Part shown: in pieces, positions 1 through 6,402 of the stretch
Position numbering within the stretch: position 1 is the stretch's first letter
How the letters are laid out: every line of letters begins with the position of its first letter
Assembly: GCA_029259835.1 (NCBI GenBank)
Contig: JAJDEL010000108.1
Coordinates: 1-12,093 of the forward strand
Origin: Planctomicrobium sp.
Lineage (GTDB): Bacteria; Planctomycetota; Planctomycetia; Planctomycetales; Planctomycetaceae
Direction: 5' to 3'
Length of the DNA stretch: 12,093 nucleotides
Program-made: the position numbers and the translations under genes
The notes under the pieces: generated by a model
Databases searched by the model: none
Told to the model about the DNA's origin: nothing
Seen by the model: only the letters and a program-made list of their open reading frames with translations

Positions 1-1219
1 GCAATTCGCGATAGAGTTCGTCGGAGGTCTGATATCTCTTCTCTGGATTGCGTTTTAGCAGCTTCAGGATAATCGCTTCGAGCTCTGAGGGGATCTCGGG
101 ATTGATCGATCTCGGTGCGACCACTTTTCCTTGCTGCACATGCGCGGCGAGTTCGGTTCTGCTGTTGCCATCGAACGCTGGTTGAAGTGTACAAAGCTCG
201 AAGAGTGTTGCCCCAAACGAAAAAAGATCTGTCCGTTCGTTCACAACGCCTTCAAATTGTTCTGGTGCCATATAGCGCAATGTTCCGGCCATGGGACCGC
301 GTTGTTCGGACATCGCTCGTTCTCGTCCTAAAGCAAGACCGAAGTCTGCGACCCAGCCTTTCCCGGAGCGGTCGATCAATAAGTTCGCTGGTTTGATATC
401 TCGATGCAGAGTGCCTTGTTTGTGAGCGTAACGCAGCGCGCCGGCAATTTGTGTTGCAAGCTTTGCAATTTGTAGCCAATTATTGCGTTTGAAGAGACGG
501 CGCTGCGTCGAAATTTCAGTTTGAAAAGGGGTGGTTGTCCCAAAGCCTGCCCCACGATGTTCGGTGATCAGGTCTTCGATATCAACGGCAGAGTCGCCTG
601 TCTTCAGTCGAGTAATCAAGTGATCGAACCCGACACCTTCAATCAGCGGCATCACATAAAAAAAACGTCCGTCCTCTTCGCCAAAACTGAAGACCGGAAC
701 GATGTTGGGGTGTTGCAAGCGGGCAGCGGTGCGCGCCTCACGTCGAAACTGTTTACTCCATTTCGAGTGATCTCCGAATTTCCAGGGTAGCAGTTTAACG
801 GCGACGCGCCGTCCAATTGGTTCCTGCTCTGCTTCAAAAATGACTCCCATGCCGCCACGCGCAAATTCGCGAATGATGCGGCAATCTCCTAATTGCTCGA
901 TATCAAATTCCTCTGGCATTGGAGTTTTGACAACTTCCAATTCCTTCTCCGACTTCCAATCCTCCATCGCCGCAACCAAAGGGAGAAACTCTCTGAGTTC
1001 TGATTCCTCTTTGGGATAGCCTTTCAGGAAATCCTCAAGGTCGATTGTATCGCCGGCACGCAATCGGTCGAGATACTGACTTGCCGCCGCGTCCATTGGA
1101 TCGCGCGCACCAGATTCTTCACGCTGTGGCAAGCCGATCAAATCGGCTTCGGTCTCATCAGCATTTTCGGAGGAATCTTGCGAGTCAGGCATCGATGGTG
1201 CAGGGACGTTAAAAGGCAT
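1..1219 (-). CDS. Ser/Thr protein kinase, partial (C-terminus beyond the left edge)
   Basis: This is a Hanks-type Ser/Thr kinase; the first 406 residues are present and the frame is open to base 1. Residues 1-110 are a hydrophilic N-terminal region with no membrane segment, and the kinase domain starts near 110. Visible motifs are a glycine-rich loop at 119-125 (FARGGMG, with Ala120 where the first loop Gly normally sits), VAVK with Lys142, the helix C Glu161, HRDIKPAN at 272-279 (an RD kinase), DFG at 292-294 and APE at 318-320. An insert of about 40 residues (205-245) precedes the catalytic loop. The ATG at 1219 is the first in frame after a stop; an ATG at 1192 is an alternative, and neither has a clear ribosome binding site. 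The gene starts 48 nt after an ECF sigma gene, an ECF/kinase pairing known from planctomycetes, so the kinase may act on that sigma factor (inference). A C-terminal membrane or WD40 part could lie outside the window. Confidence 0.95.
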   Translation of the reverse strand, partial: MPFNVPAPSMPDSQDSSENADETEADLIGLPQREESGARDPMDAAASQYLDRLRAGDTIDLEDFLKGYPKEESELREFLPLVAAMEDWKSEKELEVVKTPMPEEFDIEQLGDCRIIREFARGGMGVIFEAEQEPIGRRVAVKLLPWKFGDHSKWSKQFRREARTAARLQHPNIVPVFSFGEEDGRFFYVMPLIEGVGFDHLITRLKTGDSAVDIEDLITEHRGAGFGTTTPFQTEISTQRRLFKRNNWLQIAKLATQIAGALRYAHKQGTLHRDIKPANLLIDRSGKGWVADFGLALGRERAMSEQRGPMAGTLRYMAPEQFEGVVNERTDLFSFGATLFELCTLQPAFDGNSRTELAAHVQQGKVVAPRSINPEIPSELEAIILKLLKRNPEKRYQTSDELYREL

Positions 1220-1246
1220 GAAGAATAAAACGGGATCGACCAAGTC

Positions 1247-1268
1247 ATTTCAACAAATTTGTTGAAAT
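1247..1268. repeat. 22-bp perfect palindrome between ECF sigma gene and kinase gene
   Basis: Two 11-nt arms (ATTTCAACAAA and its exact reverse complement) meet with no spacer. The element begins at the last base of the sigma stop codon and ends 27 nt before the kinase start. There is no T-run after it on the minus strand, so it does not look like an intrinsic terminator. A dimeric-repressor operator or an RNA hairpin between two cotranscribed genes are both possible; the sequence does not decide between them. Confidence 0.6.
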
Positions 1269-1912
1269 CAGGAAGGCTCCATAAACCCAGGAATTGCTTC
1301 CAGGATTTTACGCAATCGCCCGAGTGCACGAACATAGCGCAAACTTGCAGCTTGTTCTGAAATATCGAGTGCTTTGGCGGTTTCGCTGTTCGAGAGTTCT
1401 TCGAAATGCCGTAATGCCAATACTTCCCGGTCGAGGTCTCCCATGCCTTCCAGAGCAATATTCAACTGAGTTGCCAGTTCCGCCCGTAACGCTGCCTGAG
1501 TCGGCGATGTGAGGTGCCCTAGCAAGTGGTGAGAAAGCGAAAATGATGTCGACTCTGGAGCCCAACCACCTCCAACTTGTCGTTCCCGACTTGCGTCTCG
1601 AGATTGCGTCCCAAGATGCCGACGATGTACGTCGATCATCGTTTGATTCACGATCAAACGCAGCCAGATGAAAAAACTTTCCGGGGAATCATGCAGGAAG
1701 TATTCGATTCGCTTTTCTGCTGCGAGATACGACTCTTGAAGAACATCATCCGCATCGACGCGACCCAATAATCGTTGATCAAGACGAAAGTTGACGATCC
1801 GCCAAAGTCGCTGGCGATGATGCCCGAACAGAATTCCAAGCGCTTGGTGATCGCCACGAATCACACGGTCGACGAGTGATTCAATTTCTTCAGGTTCCAG
1901 GGAATCAGACAT
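1268..1912 (-). CDS. ECF RNA polymerase sigma factor (planctomycete, kinase-linked type)
   Basis: A 214-residue ECF sigma factor, predicted to direct RNA polymerase to a specific promoter set. Region 2 spans about residues 15-100 and includes DADDVLQESYLAA at 53-65, which matches the region 2.2 core-binding helix. A variable linker follows at 100-140. Region 4, the -35-binding HTH, spans about 155-205 and includes LDREVLALRHFEELS followed by the recognition helix. The ATG at 1912 was chosen; an in-frame TTG at 1918 would add two residues, and neither has a recognisable Shine-Dalgarno sequence. No anti-sigma gene follows directly. The next gene is a Ser/Thr kinase 48 nt downstream, as in the kinase-linked ECF groups of planctomycetes, where phosphorylation is proposed to replace an anti-sigma factor. 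The CsrA-like gene ends about 106 nt upstream. Confidence 0.93.
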   Translation of the reverse strand: MSDSLEPEEIESLVDRVIRGDHQALGILFGHHRQRLWRIVNFRLDQRLLGRVDADDVLQESYLAAEKRIEYFLHDSPESFFIWLRLIVNQTMIDVHRRHLGTQSRDASRERQVGGGWAPESTSFSLSHHLLGHLTSPTQAALRAELATQLNIALEGMGDLDREVLALRHFEELSNSETAKALDISEQAASLRYVRALGRLRKILEAIPGFMEPS

Positions 1913-2018
1913 GGGCAATCACAATCAACACTAAGAGGCACTTCCCGCCATTGTCGCTGCTGTTCAAAAATATGCAATCGATGTGACTGGATTGAGATTG
2001 GAACCGTTCACTTCGAAT

Positions 2019-2273
2019 CTATTCAACGCGCCTGACCGATTCGTCTGATTCAATTCCGATCCGAATTCTTTCGTTATGAATCTTGACCAAATAGAGTTCA
2101 GTCTCTGCATTCAAGGCGAGTTTTTCACCAACCTCCAGCGTGTGAATGCTATGGCGGTTGGCGCCGTTCGTCACCTTGAATTCAACGTACTTTGCGTGGA
2201 TCAATATCACTTCAACAAGCAGGCTTTTTCCGATTTGGACACCATCGCTGGTTTCCTGAGTGAGGACTAACAT
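2019..2273 (-). CDS. Atypical CsrA-like RNA-binding regulator with partial internal duplication
   Basis: An 84-residue protein whose start, MLVLTQETSDGVQIG, closely matches the first strand and turn of CsrA/RsmA (mRNA-binding translational regulators, usually about 60-70 residues). Residues 1-48 follow the length and pattern of a whole CsrA core, but the RNA-contacting positions differ: Arg6/Arg7 are Gln/Glu, the VRIG segment is VEFK, and the position of Arg44 (E. coli numbering) is Thr. Residues 47-84 repeat the pattern from the VGE turn onward and hold a consensus-like RIRIGIES at 70-77 and an Arg-rich end. It may therefore be a tandem of one and a partial copy, or a CsrA with an inserted strand pair. 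It starts 26 nt after the stop of the DUF1549/DUF1553 fusion gene, on the same strand, so cotranscription is likely. A GAGG sits 11 nt before the ATG. Family assignment is fairly sure; RNA-binding ability is uncertain. Confidence 0.75.
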   Translation of the reverse strand: MLVLTQETSDGVQIGKSLLVEVILIHAKYVEFKVTNGANRHSIHTLEVGEKLALNAETELYLVKIHNERIRIGIESDESVRRVE

Positions 2274-2299
2274 AAAGAGACAGTCCTCGAAGGCATCCC

Positions 2300-4405
2300 T
2301 TAGTGATTGACCGAAAACTCACTGGAGTTCAGGTAGGCCCAGTAGACATCACCGAACGCTTCGTTGTAGGCGAGTTGCGGCGGCATGTTATGTGAAGTTC
2401 GCAGGCGGATTTGGTTGCGGAGTGCTTTGCGTATTGCATCCAGTTCTTGCGGAGTGGGATGGCGAGAGAGCGCAGCAAGACAGAGATCCTGAATGTGCTG
2501 CGTTTCAGATTTCTCACGATCAGAAACGATCTTTTTGAGAACCTGACCCTGCGTTGGATCGCTGGCTCGTTTGACCAGCTCTCCATTCATCATCATAAGC
2601 GTTTGCGGGAGCGAACCATCGAAGGTGCTGACCTCCCCATTTTCTTCGTTGTTTTCTGAGACGAAGAACTGTTGCAGCCATTCTTCGCGCTGTGCGTACG
2701 ATGAGCCACGGCGACGGATCTCTTCGGTGGAAACACCTCCGGCAATCAACAGCGAGTTGAACAGCTGCTCTGGAGAAAGCGGTTTCACGTACATGCGCGT
2801 GAACAGAGGCAAGTCTCCCAGATCAGGTTCGTCGAATTTGTTTTCGGCGATTGATTCGGATGTGAGTTGATAGGCATCGGAAAGACAAATCCATCGAATG
2901 AGTCTGCGGACGTTGTAATCAGATTTCACAAACGCACGGGCGAGACCATCGACAAGAGAGGGATGGCTGAATTCGTGGTGTGGACCCATATCGTCAACTT
3001 GGCGAGTAAACGCGTGGCCGAAGAAGTGCTTCCAGTTCCGGTTCACAAACGCCTGCGCCAACTGAGGATCGCTTCCAGCGATCAGGAGCTGGGCAAGTTG
3101 GTCGCGAAGAGTTGACTCAGGTAACGGCTGAACGTCCACACCAGCATAACGAGGGTAGGCGACCTTCATGACGCCGCGCAAGTCTTCGTAATAGGCAGGT
3201 TCAACTTTGAGGGCCTCGGTATCGACAAGTTGGCGAACTCGCTGCCGCTCCCCAGTTTTCTTATCGAGAACCATTTTTTCTTTAACGATTGTTCGCTGGA
3301 AGAACGCATTGAATTCCCAAAATTTATCTTGTCCCCAATCTGGAATTGTCGGATGGCGGTGGCACTGAGAGCACTGGATTTGCTGGCAGAGAAAAATACG
3401 TGCTGTGATCGCCGTTGCCGGAACAGCTTCGTTATTGAGATGAGCCAGGAGAAAATTTGCCGGTCCAGATTGTACGGCGGAACCTTCCGCGGAAATTAAA
3501 TCTGCGACCGTACCGGACCAGGGCTTGTTGTTGCCAAATTGCCCTTTCAAATATGTAAAAAGGGCTTCTCGGTCAATGTCTCGATCTCGTGAGCGCCCGA
3601 CCAGCAGATTCGTCCAGACTGAAGCGAAATTACTAGCAAATCCTCGACTTTCCAGAAGTGAATCCAAGAGTTTGATACGCTTGCTGGCGTCGCTATCGTT
3701 AAGAAACAGTTCCAGTTCGTGAAGCGTTGGAATTCTTCCCAGTAAATCAAGGTGAACTCGGCGAACCCATTCACTCTCTGTTGCTCTGGGAGAAGGGGCG
3801 ACATTGTTTTCGTCCCATTTCGATTGCAACTGGTCGTTGATAAACGCAACGACTTGTAAGTCGGAAGCGGCATCGAAGGGCAGAACGTCTTCTTCTGCAG
3901 CGATTGGTTCAACAGGTTGTTCTATGGTGGAATGTTCCGCAATTGTTTTGTTTGGTGGGAGGTGAACTTCGACGACTTCACCCTGAAGTAGATCGTTCTT
4001 GGGATCGAGGTTCTCTGAAGTCTCTGGGGTGGGAAGAATTTCCTTTACAATTGATTCAGAATTATCAACCACCGATGGCGACCGAGTGATCCAGACAACA
4101 ACTGCAAGGAGTGCGGCGGTGCTAAGAATGGCAGCAACCCTGCGGTGCCACGCAATCGGTTTAATGGTCGACTGAATAACGGGCTGGGCCGTGGGGACTG
4201 GAAAGTAGTTTTCTAACTCTGCACCATAACCAGCAGCATCCCAATAGAGATGACCATGTAACTGAACGACTTCGTGAAAAAGAGTTTCGCACTCTTCATT
4301 ACTCAAAATGAGAGACTCCAGTCGCGCAATTTTAGACTCTGAGGAATTCCCTTCCAGGAATTCTTCAACGAGGTTCAAAAAATCACGGCGAGTTTTGGAG
4401 TTCAT
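2300..4405 (-). CDS. Anti-sigma-like domain, membrane helix and DUF1549/DUF1553 fusion protein
   Basis: A 701-residue protein with three parts. Residues 1-65 (DFLNLVEEFLEGNSSESK, then LESLILSNEECETLFHEVV and LHGHLYWDAA) match the helical N-terminal domain seen in planctomycete FecR/anti-sigma proteins. Residues 90-107 are a membrane helix preceded by basic residues, which predicts a cytoplasmic N-terminus. A linker at 110-180 leads to DUF1549 (PSCyt2, about 183-395) and DUF1553 (PSD1, about 435-695, ending NSSEFSVNH). DUF1549 contains CSQCH at 345-349, a CxxCH motif of c-type haem sites, though haem binding is not proven for the family. The ATG at 4405 follows the sigma stop by one base (TAAAATG), which implies translational coupling; a GTG at 4438 would overlap the sigma gene and add 11 residues. 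Inferred role: a membrane anti-sigma factor for the upstream ECF sigma factor with an extracytoplasmic sensor. The domains are certain; the anti-sigma role is inferred from the N-terminal pattern and position. Confidence 0.9.
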   Translation of the reverse strand: MNSKTRRDFLNLVEEFLEGNSSESKIARLESLILSNEECETLFHEVVQLHGHLYWDAAGYGAELENYFPVPTAQPVIQSTIKPIAWHRRVAAILSTAALLAVVVWITRSPSVVDNSESIVKEILPTPETSENLDPKNDLLQGEVVEVHLPPNKTIAEHSTIEQPVEPIAAEEDVLPFDAASDLQVVAFINDQLQSKWDENNVAPSPRATESEWVRRVHLDLLGRIPTLHELELFLNDSDASKRIKLLDSLLESRGFASNFASVWTNLLVGRSRDRDIDREALFTYLKGQFGNNKPWSGTVADLISAEGSAVQSGPANFLLAHLNNEAVPATAITARIFLCQQIQCSQCHRHPTIPDWGQDKFWEFNAFFQRTIVKEKMVLDKKTGERQRVRQLVDTEALKVEPAYYEDLRGVMKVAYPRYAGVDVQPLPESTLRDQLAQLLIAGSDPQLAQAFVNRNWKHFFGHAFTRQVDDMGPHHEFSHPSLVDGLARAFVKSDYNVRRLIRWICLSDAYQLTSESIAENKFDEPDLGDLPLFTRMYVKPLSPEQLFNSLLIAGGVSTEEIRRRGSSYAQREEWLQQFFVSENNEENGEVSTFDGSLPQTLMMMNGELVKRASDPTQGQVLKKIVSDREKSETQHIQDLCLAALSRHPTPQELDAIRKALRNQIRLRTSHNMPPQLAYNEAFGDVYWAYLNSSEFSVNH

Positions 4406-4406
4406 T

Positions 4407-4955
4407 TTAAGTTTCAAGCGCCATTGTTCGCTGCACACACTCTAGTAATGTTTTTCGGATTCGACCGAGTGATTGATAAACGGAATTCGGTGGGCGTCCG
4501 AGAGAACTCGCAAGTTCTTTCCCAGTGACCCCTGGCTGATATCTCTGCTGAATCAATTCCCGATCCTGCGCGTTCAACTTATCTAAACAGCCTTCCAGTG
4601 CTTGTTGACGGCGTTCAATTTGCTCAGGTGGGGGACTGAAACTATCTGCGACACGTTGTACGAAATCATCAGAAAATGTCAGTTTGTCACGGTTTCTTTT
4701 TTGTCTCCACTTCAATACTTCGTAAACTGCGATTTGACGGACCCAAGCCATGAAATTGGAACCGAGTTCAAACTGCGAACACTTCGACCAAATCACAAGG
4801 TTTGTTTCTTGAAGGATCTCTTCAGCAGTTTGTGTATTTCCAGTTTGAGCCAAAATAAATAAGTACAATTGTCGCTGCGCTTTTGTAAAGAGTTGAATGA
4901 ACTCTTCGCTCGGCGGTGCGTTTGAATCGCTGTTGTTGACTTCGGATGTGTTCAT
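4407..4955 (-). CDS. ECF sigma factor, Rhodopirellula/Verrucomicrobium family
   Basis: A 182-residue sigma-70 family ECF factor. Region 2 spans about 18-92, with AEEILQETNLVIWSK at 44-58, the aromatic-rich QFELGSNFMAWVRQIA at 61-76 and the basic stretch KWRQKRNRDK at 82-91. Region 4 spans about 120-172, with ALEGCLDKLNAQDRELIQQRY and a recognition helix around NSVYQSLGRIRKTL. This pattern fits the Rhodopirellula/Verrucomicrobium sigma family (TIGR02989 type). The downstream gene begins one base after the stop and encodes an anti-sigma-like membrane protein, so the two probably form a sigma/anti-sigma pair. Only a weak GAG lies 5 nt before the ATG, directly after the T-run of an intrinsic terminator, which suggests low basal expression or expression by read-through. 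Confidence 0.95.
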   Translation of the reverse strand: MNTSEVNNSDSNAPPSEEFIQLFTKAQRQLYLFILAQTGNTQTAEEILQETNLVIWSKCSQFELGSNFMAWVRQIAVYEVLKWRQKRNRDKLTFSDDFVQRVADSFSPPPEQIERRQQALEGCLDKLNAQDRELIQQRYQPGVTGKELASSLGRPPNSVYQSLGRIRKTLLECVQRTMALET

Positions 4956-4963
4956 TCAATCTC

Positions 4964-4993
4964 AAAAAAACAGGGGGCCAGAACGGCCCCCTG
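4964..4993 (-). terminator. Intrinsic terminator after the DUF1501 gene
   Basis: On the minus strand a 9-bp perfect GC-rich stem (CAGGGGGCC paired with GGCCCCCTG) with a 5-nt loop (GTTCT) is followed at once by seven T residues. It lies 35 nt after the DUF1501 stop codon. The T-run ends only 8 nt before the ATG of the next gene on the same strand, an ECF sigma factor, so the terminator fills that gene's leader. Confidence 0.92.
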
Positions 4994-5028
4994 AAAATTC
5001 ACTGACAATATTGCAGTAAACTCAAGGT

Positions 5029-6303
5029 CTAGCCGATCAAGTCTTGAATTGGCTGACCACCATTCGCAAGCTTCATCGGACGTCCTCGTTTCGAGGTGTG
5101 AACAGTGTTGAGCGGAATTCGCAGTGCGTGCGAAACGGTTGCCCAAAGGTCACCGGGCAGGTAGCTCTCACTGACAATTCGGAGTCCATCGGCGTCTGTT
5201 TCTCCGACCGCACGACCACCTTGAAGACCGCCACCACCGATCAACGCGGACCAACTTGTGGCCCAGTGATCGCGACCGACATTTTGGTTGATGCGAGGTG
5301 TTCGCCCGAACTCACCCATCACAACGATCGTCGTGTGTTCAAGCATTCCACGTTGTTTGAGGTCGCGAACGAGACCAGAAATTCCGGAATCGAGGAGTGG
5401 CAACCGCTGGTCTTTCAGTGTGTTGAAGACATCTGTATGCAAATCCCAACTGCCTGGGAATTGCACTTCGATAAACGGAACGCCTGTTTCCACGAGACGG
5501 CGAGCCATCAGCAGAGTGTTCCCGAAAGGAGTGCTTCCATACAGTTCACGAACTTCTGCAGATTCTTCCTCAGCGCGGAAGGCACTCATTTGATCAGAGG
5601 TCATCAGGTTGACGGCTTTTTTATAGACATCTTTATGAGCCTGACCGACGTCACCACGTCCAGACTTGATGAAGCCATCTTCAATCGTGCTCAACATGCC
5701 GAGACGTTGACCAAGCCGTTGCTTGTCCATGCCGCCTGTACTGGCATTCTGGATTTGACCGCGGGCATCAACGACGAAAGGAGCGTGCGACATGCCGAGA
5801 AATCCGGAACTCATGCTGCCACCACCGATGGAGACAAACGAAGGAATTTCAAGATTCTTTCGTTTGGTTCCCAGTTCATAACTGGCGACTGAACCGAAAG
5901 TTGGGTGGACAACAGTTGGGTTTGGAACATAGCTGGTGTGCATGTAGTACCGACCACGTGTGTGATCAGCTTCACGAGTGCTCAATGAACGAACGACCGA
6001 AAGGCTGTCCATTTCCTGAGCGATCTTCGGAAGATGCTCGGAAATTTGTAAATCTCCTTTGGTGCTGATCGGCTTGAATTCACCACCATTTTTGGAACCA
6101 GGTTTCAGATCCCACATATCAATTGTCGGTGCTCCCCCACCGAGCCAGACGAGAATACATGCTTTTTGATTGTTTGAAACTTGAGCCGCGTTGGCTTCGA
6201 GGTTGGAGAGAAAATGCGTTGCCCCCAGAGTGGTTGCTCCACCGAGAGCGAGGTGATTCATAAAGTGCCGACGAGACATGCCAGCTGGTGTTGAAGTTTT
6301 CAT
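5029..6303 (-). CDS. DUF1501 family protein, Tat-exported
   Basis: A 424-residue DUF1501 protein of normal full length. The family has an alkaline phosphatase/sulfatase-like fold and no established reaction. The N-terminus carries a twin-arginine signal (SRRHFM at 10-15, a hydrophobic stretch at about 17-33, and a possible signal peptidase site near ANAA at 37-40), so it is predicted to be exported folded. Family motifs seen are [17 protein letters not shown] near 53-69, the GRYYMHTSY region at 117-125, WDLHTD at 286-291, GEFGRTP at 330-336, GRDHW at 343-347 and a C-terminal NGGQPI at 414-419. The Asp, His and Glu of these motifs are plausible metal ligands (inference). The ATG at 6303 has a good AAGGAA box. 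It lies 100 nt downstream of the DUF1549/DUF1553 gene, the usual planctomycete pairing, and a strong terminator follows it. Confidence 0.96.
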   Translation of the reverse strand: MKTSTPAGMSRRHFMNHLALGGATTLGATHFLSNLEANAAQVSNNQKACILVWLGGGAPTIDMWDLKPGSKNGGEFKPISTKGDLQISEHLPKIAQEMDSLSVVRSLSTREADHTRGRYYMHTSYVPNPTVVHPTFGSVASYELGTKRKNLEIPSFVSIGGGSMSSGFLGMSHAPFVVDARGQIQNASTGGMDKQRLGQRLGMLSTIEDGFIKSGRGDVGQAHKDVYKKAVNLMTSDQMSAFRAEEESAEVRELYGSTPFGNTLLMARRLVETGVPFIEVQFPGSWDLHTDVFNTLKDQRLPLLDSGISGLVRDLKQRGMLEHTTIVVMGEFGRTPRINQNVGRDHWATSWSALIGGGGLQGGRAVGETDADGLRIVSESYLPGDLWATVSHALRIPLNTVHTSKRGRPMKLANGGQPIQDLIG

Positions 6304-6308
6304 CTGAG

Positions 6309-6314
6309 TTCCTT
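6309..6314 (-). promoter_or_regulatory. Ribosome binding site of the DUF1501 gene
   Basis: AAGGAA on the minus strand, 5 nt before the ATG at 6303. It supports this start over the internal Met9 just before the twin-arginine motif. Confidence 0.65.
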
Positions 6315-6402
6315 TTCGTAAGGTGAATGATCGTTAATAAATCGTTTTGAAGTTCCCACCGATGGTCATTGAAGATTGTCAACGATTCCAGTGGGATGAG
6401 AG

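Noticed and set aside
5044..5892. 282-codon plus-strand open frame opposite the DUF1501 gene
   Set aside because: It is antisense to a clear DUF1501 protein with intact motifs. Its own translation shows no domain and has an unlikely composition.
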